Source of the DNA: Thalassolituus sp034111725
GTDB lineage: Bacteria > Pseudomonadota > Gammaproteobacteria > Pseudomonadales > Oceanobacteraceae
NCBI RefSeq assembly: GCF_034111725.1
Contig: NZ_JAWUWR010000067.1
Location: 1-27,868, forward strand
DNA length: 27,868 nt
Direction: 5' to 3'
The position numbers and the translations under genes were made by a program. Shown piece after piece: positions 7,751 through 15,225 of this stretch. Every line of letters begins with the position of its first letter. The stretch's first letter is position 1. The notes below the pieces were generated by a model that did not search any database, had not been told where the DNA came from, and saw only the letters and a program-made list of their open reading frames with translations.

Positions 7751-8456
7751 ACACCTAGCGAAAAGTTACAACGGCCGTGAAGTGGTAAAAGATGTATCGC
7801 TATCGGTTCACAGCGGCCAAATAGTCGGCTTACTGGGCCCTAACGGCGCAGGTAAAACCACTTGTTTTTATATGATCGTTAATCTTGTGCAAGCCGATAA
7901 AGGACGTATCAAGATCGACGACGAAGACCTTAGCCACCTGCCGATGCATGGGCGTGCGCAACGAGGAATCGGTTACTTACCCCAAGAAGCCTCGATTTTT
8001 CGTAAGCTCAGCGTTGCCGACAATATCCTCGCAATTTTAGAAACGCGTAAGGATCTAAACCGCAAACAAAGATTAGAGCGCCTTGAAAGCTTGCTCGATG
8101 AATTCCACATTCAGCACATCCGCACAAGCTTAGGCATGTCGTTATCTGGAGGTGAACGTCGACGTGTAGAGATAGCACGCGCGCTAGCTGCAGAGCCGTC
8201 CTTCATACTATTGGATGAGCCATTCGCAGGGGTTGACCCAATTTCCGTGTCCGACATCATGGATATTATTCGTCAGCTGAAAAACCGCGGCATCGGCGTA
8301 CTAATCACCGACCACAATGTACGCGAGACCTTAGCTATTTGCGAAAAGGCTTACATTGTCGGCGGAGGCCATATCATTGCAGAAGGCACTGCAGAAGAAG
8401 TTTTAGCGAACGAACAAGTGCGGAAAGTTTACCTTGGTAACGATTTCCGCCTTTGA
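7731..8456 (+). CDS. lptB: LPS export ABC transporter ATPase LptB
   Basis: LptB is the cytoplasmic ATPase dimer that drives LPS extraction by LptFG. The 241-residue protein matches E. coli LptB exactly in length. Motifs are Walker A GPNGAGKTT (about residues 37-45), the Q-loop in GYLPQEASIFRKLSV, the signature LSGGERRR, Walker B FILLDEPFAGVDP, and the H-loop ITDHNV. The start (MKTLKAEHLAKSYNGR) lies within the last codons of lptA; a longer in-frame extension upstream is antiparallel to no known domain and is rejected. lptF and lptG are not in this window, as is usual. rpoN follows after 134 bases. Confidence 0.96.
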   Translation: MKTLKAEHLAKSYNGREVVKDVSLSVHSGQIVGLLGPNGAGKTTCFYMIVNLVQADKGRIKIDDEDLSHLPMHGRAQRGIGYLPQEASIFRKLSVADNILAILETRKDLNRKQRLERLESLLDEFHIQHIRTSLGMSLSGGERRRVEIARALAAEPSFILLDEPFAGVDPISVSDIMDIIRQLKNRGIGVLITDHNVRETLAICEKAYIVGGGHIIAEGTAEEVLANEQVRKVYLGNDFRL

Positions 8457-8537
8457 TTCTAGCCCCCTCCTCAGGCTATGATCGAATCAATCGGGTTTCG
8501 TGCTTGCAAGATAGATTCCATAAGCACAGGCTTAGCC

Positions 8538-8543
8538 TATAAT
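8538..8543 (+). promoter_or_regulatory. consensus -10 box of a likely rpoN promoter
   Basis: A perfect TATAAT lies 47 bases before the rpoN ATG in the 134-bp lptB-rpoN gap. No convincing -35 hexamer is visible at 16-18 bases, so it may be a weak or activator-dependent promoter. The rest of the gap shows nothing else recognisable. Confidence 0.4.
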
Positions 8544-8590
8544 GCATAAACACTATTTTTCTGCCGTAGATAGGTAATCGTTAAGTTTCC

Positions 8591-10096
8591 ATGAAAGCGT
8601 CTCTCCAGTTAAAGATGGGTCAGCAACTGACCATGACCCCTCAGTTGCAACAAGCCATCCGCCTACTCCAGCTGTCCACCTTGGACTTACAGCAGGAGAT
8701 ACAGGAGGCGCTCGACTCCAATCCGATGTTAGAAACGGATGAGTACGACGATCCGAATCCTGAAGTAGAAGCACCCCGTGGTGAAAAAACCGAGCAAGAA
8801 CAAAACGAAATAGATCACGAAGCCCGCGAGCGCTCTGAAGACAACCACACGCTCGACGAACAATGGTCTAACGATAAAATTCCAGAAGATCTACCCAACG
8901 ACAGCGAATGGGAAGATACCTACCAAACCACTGCCAGCGTTTCCTCCAGCAGCGGTAGTAGTGGCGCAATAGACGACGACTTCGATTACGACTCTCGTCA
9001 TGCCACCACCGATAGCCTACAAGACCACCTTCTGTGGCAGCTTAATCTCACTCCGATGAGTGATACCGATCGCGAAATCGCCATAATGCTGATTGATGGC
9101 ACCGACGACGATGGCTATTTACATACCACCGTCGATGACATTCTGACCAGCCTTGATCCGGCGTTAGAAGTTGAAGAAGACGAAATCATGGCCGTGCTGC
9201 ATCGCCTGCAGCAGTTCGATCCCGCCGGCGTATTCTGTCTCGACTTGCGTGAATGCCTGTTACTGCAATTACAGCAGTTACCCGCTGCAACTCCATGGTT
9301 AACCGAAGCCAAACTCGTGATTCGTGAACACATCGAGTTACTCGGCAGTCGTGATTATCCAACGCTGATGCGCAAAGCCAAATTGAAAGAAGAAGCGCTC
9401 AAAGATGTGCTGCGCTTAATTAAAGAACTCAATCCAAAACCGGGCTCAGGCATCTCTCCTGATCAATCTGAATATGTGATTCCCGATGTTTTGGTGCGTA
9501 ATATTCGTGACGAATGGCGTGTAGAACTCAACCCCGAAATCGCACCGCGTCTGCGCGTCAATGCTGATTATGCATCTCTGGTTCGCCGTTCTGATAACAG
9601 CACCGACAACGCCTTCCTCAAAGACCACCTGCAAGAAGCTCGCTGGTTCATCAAAAGCTTACAAAGCCGTAATGAAACCTTGCTCAAGGTGGCCACTAAG
9701 ATCGTTGAATATCAGATCGAATTCTTCGAAGAAGGCGAAGAAAAAATGAAACCCCTGGTTCTGCATGACATTGCCGAGGCTGTAGGCATGCACGAATCGA
9801 CGATTTCTCGTGTTACCACGCAGAAATTTATGCACACCCCTCGTGGTATTTTTGAGCTGAAATATTTCTTCTCAAGCCACGTCAGTACCGATAGCGGTGG
9901 TGAATGTTCATCTACGGCTATTCGTGCCATGATCAAAAAACTAATTTCTGAAGAAAATGCCCGTAAGCCATTAAGCGACAATAAAATCGCGGCATTACTA
10001 GGCGACAAAGGCATCCAAGTCGCGCGCCGTACTGTTGCTAAGTACCGCGAGGCCATGATGATACCGCCCTCTAACGAGCGCAAACAGCTTATCTGA
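8591..10096 (+). CDS. rpoN: RNA polymerase sigma-54 factor RpoN
   Basis: RpoN directs RNA polymerase to -24/-12 promoters and needs AAA+ activators; it typically controls nitrogen metabolism, motility and envelope genes. The 501-residue protein has the glutamine-rich region I (QLKMGQQLTMTPQLQQAIRL), a long acidic region II (about 45-135), the core-binding domain, a helix-turn-helix (DIAEAVGMHESTISRVTTQK) and the diagnostic RpoN box ARRTVAKYRE near 478-487. Length is normal (477 in E. coli, 497 in P. aeruginosa). It heads the hpf-ptsN-rapZ-ptsO genes, the standard gammaproteobacterial cluster. No anomalies. Confidence 0.97.
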   Translation: MKASLQLKMGQQLTMTPQLQQAIRLLQLSTLDLQQEIQEALDSNPMLETDEYDDPNPEVEAPRGEKTEQEQNEIDHEARERSEDNHTLDEQWSNDKIPEDLPNDSEWEDTYQTTASVSSSSGSSGAIDDDFDYDSRHATTDSLQDHLLWQLNLTPMSDTDREIAIMLIDGTDDDGYLHTTVDDILTSLDPALEVEEDEIMAVLHRLQQFDPAGVFCLDLRECLLLQLQQLPAATPWLTEAKLVIREHIELLGSRDYPTLMRKAKLKEEALKDVLRLIKELNPKPGSGISPDQSEYVIPDVLVRNIRDEWRVELNPEIAPRLRVNADYASLVRRSDNSTDNAFLKDHLQEARWFIKSLQSRNETLLKVATKIVEYQIEFFEEGEEKMKPLVLHDIAEAVGMHESTISRVTTQKFMHTPRGIFELKYFFSSHVSTDSGGECSSTAIRAMIKKLISEENARKPLSDNKIAALLGDKGIQVARRTVAKYREAMMIPPSNERKQLI

Positions 10097-10135
10097 CGAT
10101 CAACAACGAGCCAGTAGACAAAAAGGAGACTGGGC

Positions 10136-10438
10136 ATGCAAATCAATATCAGTGGTCACCACGTAGATGTAACCGAAGCAATGCAGGGATACGTTGAGGA
10201 AAAGATGTCAAAGCTGACACGTCACTTTGACAACATCACTACCGGACAGGTTACTCTGACCGTTGAAAAGGGCCGCCAAGTAGCGGAAGCGACGATCCAC
10301 GTCACCGGCACAGATATCCATGCCAAGTCAGAGCATGACGATATGTATGCTGCCATTGACTTAATGACTGACAAGCTCGATCGACAAGTGTTAAAACACA
10401 AAGAAAAAACAGTCGCGCGGCTACACGGACAAGGCTAA
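10136..10438 (+). CDS. hpf: ribosome hibernation promoting factor HPF
   Basis: HPF binds the 30S decoding channel in stationary phase and promotes 100S ribosome dimers. The 100-residue protein is a short-type HPF: a single beta-alpha-beta-beta-beta-alpha domain with no dimerising C-terminal extension. Recognisable stretches are the N-terminal INISGHHVDVTEAMQGYVEEK and DMYAAIDLMTDKLDRQVLKHK. A strong AAGGAG site lies upstream of the ATG. It sits directly downstream of rpoN, its conserved position. Both motif and context support the call. Confidence 0.95.
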   Translation: MQINISGHHVDVTEAMQGYVEEKMSKLTRHFDNITTGQVTLTVEKGRQVAEATIHVTGTDIHAKSEHDDMYAAIDLMTDKLDRQVLKHKEKTVARLHGQG

Positions 10439-10442
10439 CTCC

Positions 10443-10901
10443 ATGACACTTCGCATTGACGATATCCTCTCACCAACACACACCTTGGTGGACGCAGAGG
10501 TATCCAGCAAAAAAAAGTTGCTGGAATTCCTAGCAGGATTGGTCGCTGAATCCATCAGCGATAGCTCAGCGGATGAAATCTATGAGCGACTACTCGGACG
10601 CGAGCGTCTGGGTAGTACCGGCATAGGGGAAGGCATTGCCATTCCCCATTGTCGGTTGCCTCAGTGTGAACAGGCCTTTGGCGTGCTATTACGCCTTGCC
10701 GAGCCAATCGACTTCGACGCCATTGACGGCAAACCAGTGGATTTGGTGTTCGCACTCTTAGTGCCTGAAGAAGCAACGGAAGAACATTTGCAAGTATTGG
10801 CAATGTTAGCCCGTAATTTTAATGAAGAGTCGTACCGTAGTGCGTTACGTTGCGCTCCGGACAATCGTCAATTATTCCAGCGCGCAGCCGCCGGAACCTG
10901 A
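10443..10901 (+). CDS. ptsN: nitrogen-regulatory PTS enzyme IIA (PtsN)
   Basis: PtsN (EIIA-Ntr) is the terminal phosphoacceptor of the nitrogen PTS, a regulator of potassium transport and stress responses rather than a sugar transporter. The 152-residue protein has the EIIA fold. The phosphorylated histidine is H69 in GIGEGIAIPHCRL, with the second active-site region in LVFALLVPEEATEEHLQVLA. It starts four bases after hpf, with an AAGG site inside the hpf end. It stands with rapZ and ptsO, its phosphorelay partners. PtsP, the enzyme I of the chain, is not in the window. Confidence 0.95.
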   Translation: MTLRIDDILSPTHTLVDAEVSSKKKLLEFLAGLVAESISDSSADEIYERLLGRERLGSTGIGEGIAIPHCRLPQCEQAFGVLLRLAEPIDFDAIDGKPVDLVFALLVPEEATEEHLQVLAMLARNFNEESYRSALRCAPDNRQLFQRAAAGT

Positions 10902-10922
10902 TAGCACAAGGAATGTAGACCC

Positions 10923-11798
10923 ATGCGTTTGGTAGTGATTAGCGGCCGATCCGGCTCAGGTAAGTCCAGTGCCTTGCATGTGCTGGAAGATCTCGGATTT
11001 TATTGCATCGACAACCTTCCCATTGGTCTACTTCCCGCCCTTACCGAACAAGCCAACGGTAATGAAAAACTCACCCAAATTGCCGTAAGTGTTGATGCTC
11101 GCAATCTTGCCCATGCGGTTGATCGCATCGAATTAGTGTTACGCGACCTCCCGCACGACCATTACAAGCTCGATGTTGTTTATCTCGATGCCAGTGAAAA
11201 AGTCTTATTGCAACGATTTAGTGCAACGCGAAGAAAACACCCCCTAACCAGTAAGAAAATCTCGTTGGCAGAAGCCATCGAACAAGAGAAAGTACTGCTT
11301 GATCCACTGGCGAATATGGCCGACTTAACGCTCGATACCACGCATATGTCGGTACATGAGCTGCGCAGCTTAATTCGCTTACGAGTGGCCGATAAACGAG
11401 ACGGCGATATGTCCATCCTGTTTGAATCCTTTGGCTTTAAACACGGTATCCCCATCGACGCCGACTATGTATTCGATGTCCGCCATCTACCTAACCCCTA
11501 CTGGGATGAAAGTTTGCGGCACCACACGGGTTTAGAGCAGCCAGTACAAGAGTTTTTAAGTCAGTACGATGACGTCAAAGATATGCAACAAAGTATTAGT
11601 GAATTTATGCAACGTTGGATGCCACGTTTTATTGATGCCAACCGCAGCTATATGACCATCGCCATCGGCTGCACCGGTGGCCAACATAGGTCGGTATACA
11701 TGGCCGAGCAACTGACAGCTGAATTCCAGCAACATTATCCCAACGTGCAAGTTCGTCACCGAGAACTCGCGCGGATTTCCGAATCGACAGGCCATTAA
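10923..11798 (+). CDS. rapZ: RNase adapter protein RapZ
   Basis: RapZ is a GTP/ATP-binding adapter; in E. coli it senses glucosamine-6-phosphate and delivers the sRNA GlmZ to RNase E, tuning GlmS and so cell-wall precursor supply. The 291-residue protein has a P-loop SGRSGSGKSS at residues 7-16, a Walker-B-like VVYLDAS, and the C-terminal RNA-binding domain with the conserved VFDVRHLPNPYWDE and GCTGGQHRSVYMAEQL stretches. AAGGA lies upstream of the ATG. It lies between ptsN and ptsO as in enteric and pseudomonad genomes. Whether a GlmZ-type RNA exists here is not known. Confidence 0.95.
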   Translation: MRLVVISGRSGSGKSSALHVLEDLGFYCIDNLPIGLLPALTEQANGNEKLTQIAVSVDARNLAHAVDRIELVLRDLPHDHYKLDVVYLDASEKVLLQRFSATRRKHPLTSKKISLAEAIEQEKVLLDPLANMADLTLDTTHMSVHELRSLIRLRVADKRDGDMSILFESFGFKHGIPIDADYVFDVRHLPNPYWDESLRHHTGLEQPVQEFLSQYDDVKDMQQSISEFMQRWMPRFIDANRSYMTIAIGCTGGQHRSVYMAEQLTAEFQQHYPNVQVRHRELARISESTGH

Positions 11799-11801
11799 TT
11801 C

Positions 11802-12071
11802 ATGATCAGTACCCAAATAACAATTATCAATAAACTGGGTCTACATGCCCGTGCAGCGGCCAAATTAGTCTCTACAGCGTCAGCGTTTTCTAGCCAAGTG
11901 AAAGTCGGTTACCCTGGCCGTTTGGTTGATGGCAAAAGCATTATGGCAGTCATGATGTTGGCTGCGAGCAAAGGCACCGAGATCCAACTTCAAGCCGAAG
12001 GTAGTGACGAAGCAGAAGCCATTACCGCACTCCAAGACCTCATCAATCGTTTCTTCGACGAAGGTGAATAA
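11802..12071 (+). CDS. ptsO: HPr-like phosphocarrier NPr (PtsO)
   Basis: NPr shuttles phosphate from PtsP to PtsN in the nitrogen PTS. The 89-residue protein matches the HPr family. The phosphorylated histidine is H15 in NKLGLHARAA, and the regulatory-serine position is S46 in DGKSIMAVMML. It begins three bases after the rapZ stop and closes the rpoN-hpf-ptsN-rapZ-ptsO cluster. No clear terminator follows; the 108-bp gap to mgtE shows only a TTAGCGCTAA palindrome and a TAGAAT that could be a -10 box. Confidence 0.95.
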   Translation: MISTQITIINKLGLHARAAAKLVSTASAFSSQVKVGYPGRLVDGKSIMAVMMLAASKGTEIQLQAEGSDEAEAITALQDLINRFFDEGE

Positions 12072-12179
12072 TCCGCTATAAAACAGCAAATTAGCGCTAA
12101 TACTGCGAGTACTTTCATGGTATATGGGCGCTATTCAGGCTAGAATTCTGGTCAACTCCTGCGCAACCAGAGCCATTCC

Positions 12180-13535
12180 ATGGGACAACAGACGGAAAAG
12201 GCAAAAGCCAAACTGCATAGCCTTAACGCCGCTCTAGAAAGCGGTGCTTTGGCCAAGGTTCAGCGCATTCTAAATTCGGGTTTAGCACCCGTAGACGTCG
12301 CCCATTTAATCGAATCCTCTCCTCCTAAAGCCCGTAAGATTTTATGGGAATTAGTCGATAAAGAACTCGAAGGTGAAGTTCTTCAATACCTAAGCGAAGA
12401 ACTGCAAAGCCATTTTTTATCGGATATGAGCGCGGCTGAAGTTGTCGACATGACCGCCGACCTCGACACCGATGACGTGGCCGACATGTTGCAACAACTT
12501 CCTGAGCGTGTGACTCAAGAAGTTCTAAATTCGATGGACCAAGTCGATCGAGCGCGAGTGGAAGCCATCTTAGGCTATCCAGAAGATAGCGCCGGCGGCT
12601 TGATGAACACGGATACCGTGACGATTCGCCCAGAGATCACCTTGGACGTTGTGTTGCGCTATTTACGTCGGCATAAATCATTGCCGGCCATGACCGACAA
12701 CCTTTTGGTCGTAAACCGACAAAACGAATTCATCGGTTTGTTGCCCGTCAGTAAACTGTTGGTTAGTGACCCACAGCAAACCGTTCGTGAAGTCATGACC
12801 ACGGACGCTAAAATCATTCCGGCGACCATGCACGACACTGACGTAGCCAAGCTGTTCGAACGTCACGACTTAGTTTCTGCACCGGTTGTAGACGCCGCTG
12901 GCGTACTCATCGGTCGCATCACCATCGATGACGTGGTTGACGTTATCCGCGAAACCGCCGACCACTCTTTGATGAGTATGGCGGGTTTGGATGAAGATGA
13001 AGATACCTTCGCACCGGCACTAAAAACCAGTCGCCGCCGTGCGGTGTGGCTAGGGATTAACTTAATCACCGCCCTTGCCGCCTCTGCCGTGATTGGATTA
13101 TTCGATAAAACCATAGAGCAGGTCGTTGCCTTAGCCGTGCTAATGCCCATTGTCGCCAGCATGGGCGGTATTGCCGGTAGCCAAGTACTGACTCTCGTTA
13201 TTCGCGGCCAAGCTCTAGGACACCTTAGTGGTGCTAACTTCCGCTGGCTCTTCAATCGCGAACTCATTGTCGCTGCAATCAACGGGCTGTTATGGGCTGT
13301 CGTAATTGCCATTGTGACATTTGCATGGTTTCACGACATAAAAATTGCCCTGATTATTGGCAGTTCGATTATCATTAACCTCATGGTCGCCGCCATCACT
13401 GGCGCGGCATTGCCATTGATATTAAAAGCACGCGGAATTGACCCAGCCTTAGCGGGCGGTGTGATCCTCACCACAGTCACCGACGTCGTTGGTTTTATGA
13501 CATTCTTAGGGCTGGCAACCCTGTTCTACCTGTAA
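12180..13535 (+). CDS. mgtE: magnesium transporter MgtE
   Basis: MgtE is a dimeric, Mg2+-gated Mg2+ channel of the inner membrane. The 451-residue protein shows the canonical order: an N-terminal superhelical domain (about 1-130, with DLDTDDVADMLQQLPE), two CBS domains (about 130-255, with EDSAGGLMNTDTVTIRP and PVVDAAGVLIGRITIDDVVDV), a plug helix, then five transmembrane segments with the conserved MPIVASMGGIAGSQ pore stretch. The C-terminal TTVTDVVGFMTFLGLA holds the aspartate expected at the Mg2+ entry site. It lies 108 bases downstream of ptsO and may have its own promoter. darP follows after 17 bases. Confidence 0.96.
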   Translation: MGQQTEKAKAKLHSLNAALESGALAKVQRILNSGLAPVDVAHLIESSPPKARKILWELVDKELEGEVLQYLSEELQSHFLSDMSAAEVVDMTADLDTDDVADMLQQLPERVTQEVLNSMDQVDRARVEAILGYPEDSAGGLMNTDTVTIRPEITLDVVLRYLRRHKSLPAMTDNLLVVNRQNEFIGLLPVSKLLVSDPQQTVREVMTTDAKIIPATMHDTDVAKLFERHDLVSAPVVDAAGVLIGRITIDDVVDVIRETADHSLMSMAGLDEDEDTFAPALKTSRRRAVWLGINLITALAASAVIGLFDKTIEQVVALAVLMPIVASMGGIAGSQVLTLVIRGQALGHLSGANFRWLFNRELIVAAINGLLWAVVIAIVTFAWFHDIKIALIIGSSIIINLMVAAITGAALPLILKARGIDPALAGGVILTTVTDVVGFMTFLGLATLFYL

Positions 13536-13552
13536 CCCGGTATTCCGATTTT

Positions 13553-14065
13553 ATGAGCAAGTATTACGACGACGATGATTTCGATGATGGCGAAATCAGC
13601 AAATCACAATTAAAGCGCGACATGCACCGTTTCCAAGCTTTGGGCGAAACCCTGAGCAACTTGGCGCCTGCAAAGTGGGATACGCTCCCGATTAGCGAAC
13701 TTTTGAAAAATGCGTTAGTAGAAAGTCGACGCATCACCAAGCACGAAGCCCGTCGTCGTCATTTTCAATACATCGGTAAAATCATGCGCGACGAAGACCT
13801 CGACGCTATTCAAACTGCCGTTGATAAACTTGATCCATCGAGCGAACTGCATGGCCGCCTAATCAAACAGCAAGAGCAATGGCGTTCACGTTTACTCGAC
13901 GACGCCAATGGCTTGAATGATTTTATCGAAGAATATCCGGATGTTGATCGTCAGCAACTGCGAAATCTAGTGCGTAATGCGCAAAAAGAAATGAGCAGCG
14001 AGCCGCCGAAGCCAGGAACTAACTTTAAAAAGTTGTTTCAGTTTATTCGCACGCAGATGGGGTAG
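13553..14065 (+). CDS. darP: dual-action ribosomal maturation protein DarP (YjgA, DUF615)
   Basis: DarP (YjgA) binds late 50S assembly intermediates in E. coli and promotes formation of the peptidyl-transferase centre. The 170-residue protein has an acidic N-terminal patch (YYDDDDFDDGEISKSQLKRD) and the family motifs SKSQLKRDMHRFQALGE, RHFQYIGKIMRDED and the closing KKLFQFIR. Length is close to E. coli YjgA (183). It is 17 bases after mgtE and probably co-transcribed with it. In Pseudomonas the homologue sits between pmbA and tldD; neither is present here. The next gene is convergent. Confidence 0.93.
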   Translation: MSKYYDDDDFDDGEISKSQLKRDMHRFQALGETLSNLAPAKWDTLPISELLKNALVESRRITKHEARRRHFQYIGKIMRDEDLDAIQTAVDKLDPSSELHGRLIKQQEQWRSRLLDDANGLNDFIEEYPDVDRQQLRNLVRNAQKEMSSEPPKPGTNFKKLFQFIRTQMG

Positions 14066-14187
14066 TCTTTTTCTGGAGTTTAGGCTTGTAACTGCTGGCG
14101 CAGGCAGGGCTGCTTTGCATATTTCGTTGTAGGAGGTACTCAGGGAGCGCCAGCGAGCAGTGCCGAAAGCGTTGATGATATTCTCAG

Positions 14188-14236
14188 AACCTATCGCGAT
14201 TACGAACAAAAAGCGTTCGTTGAATCGCTCCTACAC
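14188..14236 (-). repeat. REP-like element: GTAGGAG head plus nested hairpin
   Basis: On the minus strand GTGTAGGAGCGATTC opens the element. GCGATT pairs with AATCGC, and inside that ACGAAC pairs with GTTCGT around a loop of GCTTTTT. A conserved head followed by a stem-loop is the layout of REP elements in pseudomonads and related marine bacteria. A second TTGTAGGAG head in the opposite orientation at 14127-14135 would make this a REP pair. Copy number cannot be seen in one window. Confidence 0.55.
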
Positions 14237-14297
14237 ATGAAACGCCTCCCCCCTTCGAATCCATCCGATTTAAAGCATATCGTCTCGTGCCTCTGGG

Positions 14298-14338
14298 CCT
14301 GCCGAAGTTATTCTGAACCGATAGATCTATCCGGCAGG
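14298..14338. repeat. inverted repeat enclosing a 12-bp perfect palindrome
   Basis: CCTGCCG (14298-14304) is the inverse complement of CGGCAGG (14332-14338). Between them GATAGATCTATC (14320-14331) is a perfect palindrome. It could be a second interspersed repeat or a protein-binding site; sequence alone does not decide. Confidence 0.5.
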
Positions 14339-14374
14339 ACGCGGGATAAGGCCAGAAAGCACAAAGCAGGGGGG

Positions 14375-14418
14375 CGGGGATAAGATCCCCGAGAAAGAAG
14401 AACCGCGGCGTCAGCCGC
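14375..14418 (-). terminator. possible tandem terminator hairpins after the nitrilase-family gene
   Basis: Reading the minus strand past the TGA at 14435, the first hairpin is GCGGC-TGAC-GCCGC, followed by a pyrimidine-rich GGTTCTTCTTTCTC. A second hairpin CGGGGAT-CTT-ATCCCCG comes next. The T-runs are imperfect, so this is a weak intrinsic terminator candidate. Confidence 0.35.
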
Positions 14419-14434
14419 CGCACAAACTAAAAAA

Positions 14435-15223
14435 TCACCCGCGCAACAACGGCATTTTCTCACGTACGTCCTGCACTCGTTGCAAATCAATCTCGGCACT
14501 TGTAACGCCCATATCATGATCAAGCTCGGCCATAACCTTGCCCCAAGGATCAATGATCTGTGAATGTCCCCATGTTTGGCGTTTGGTATCGTGCCAGCCG
14601 CACTGGTTTGCGGCGACAACATAGCATTGCTGCTCTATCGCTCGGGCGCGTAGTAAGGTTTGCCAGTGTACTTCACCGGTGGTGTAGGTGAATGCAGCGG
14701 GCACAACAAGAATTTCAGCACCTAAATCGCGTAGTGCTTGAAAGTGTTCAGGAAAGCGCAGGTCAAAACAAATGGCTAAGCCTATTTTCCCTACTGGACT
14801 ATTCACTACCAACAGTTCATCGCCTGGGGCAAAGCGTTCTGATTCGGCATAACGCCCTTGGCTATCGCCAACATTAACATCGAACAAATGAATTTTGTCG
14901 TAACGACTGACCTGCTCACCCTGCTCATTAAATACCAATAACGCGGAACGCACACGTGGATCACGGTCGGGGCATGGCTGAGGAATTGCACCCACCAACA
15001 ACCAAACACCGTAATGCTGCGCTTGCCGCGTAAACCAAGCCGTATATTCAGTGTTTTCAGCAATGTGATGATATTGGCTACCATCCATGCACAAACACAT
15101 TTCCGGTAACAAAATAACCTTAGCGCCAGTGCTTGCTGCATCGGCAATTAAGATCGCCAATTGCGCTTTATTCGCTTCAATGTCGCTACCGGCATTATTT
15201 TGCACTACGGCTATGTGATTCAT
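14435..15223 (-). CDS. carbon-nitrogen hydrolase (nitrilase superfamily, Nit1-like)
   Basis: This is a cytoplasmic amidase of the nitrilase superfamily, 262 residues. The catalytic triad is complete: Glu41 in ILLPEMC, Lys110 in YDKIHLFD and Cys152 in AICFDLRFPE. The closest functional group is the Nit1/YbeM-like branch, which hydrolyses deaminated glutathione as a metabolite-repair step; that specificity is inferred from motif style and from its conserved place next to yhdP and rng. It begins two bases after the yhdP stop. In Pseudomonas-like genomes tldD follows it, but here the gene ends at the repeat-rich gap. Family certain, substrate uncertain. Confidence 0.9.
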   Translation of the reverse strand: MNHIAVVQNNAGSDIEANKAQLAILIADAASTGAKVILLPEMCLCMDGSQYHHIAENTEYTAWFTRQAQHYGVWLLVGAIPQPCPDRDPRVRSALLVFNEQGEQVSRYDKIHLFDVNVGDSQGRYAESERFAPGDELLVVNSPVGKIGLAICFDLRFPEHFQALRDLGAEILVVPAAFTYTTGEVHWQTLLRARAIEQQCYVVAANQCGWHDTKRQTWGHSQIIDPWGKVMAELDHDMGVTSAEIDLQRVQDVREKMPLLRG

Positions 15224-15225
15224 AG

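Larger units (their letters stand above)
14066..14434. other. 369-bp intergenic region with several hairpins
   Basis: This stretch separates the convergent darP and nitrilase-family genes. I find no convincing coding frame in it. It holds a REP-like nested hairpin (14188-14236), an inverted repeat around a perfect 12-bp palindrome (14298-14338), a CGGGGAT/ATCCCCG hairpin (14375-14391) and a GCGGC/GCCGC hairpin (14405-14418). Direct TGTAGGAG heads occur once on each strand (14127-14135 plus; 14229-14236 minus). The density of such elements suggests interspersed repeats collected at a rearrangement junction. Confidence 0.7.

Noticed and set aside
8457..8590. terminator between lptB and rpoN
   Set aside because: Only a five-base TAGCC/GGCTA stem without a T-run is visible.
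9712..10146. 144-codon open frame on the minus strand across the end of rpoN
   Set aside because: It lies antisense to intact rpoN and hpf start, with no family resemblance; it is a shadow of the rpoN codons.
12863..13312. 149-codon minus-strand open frame inside mgtE
   Set aside because: It is a composition shadow of mgtE; the sense gene is intact with all domains.
14184..14622. overlapping minus-strand open frames in the darP/nit gap
   Set aside because: They read through hairpin repeats or overlap the nitrilase-family gene out of frame, and have no start site or family motif.
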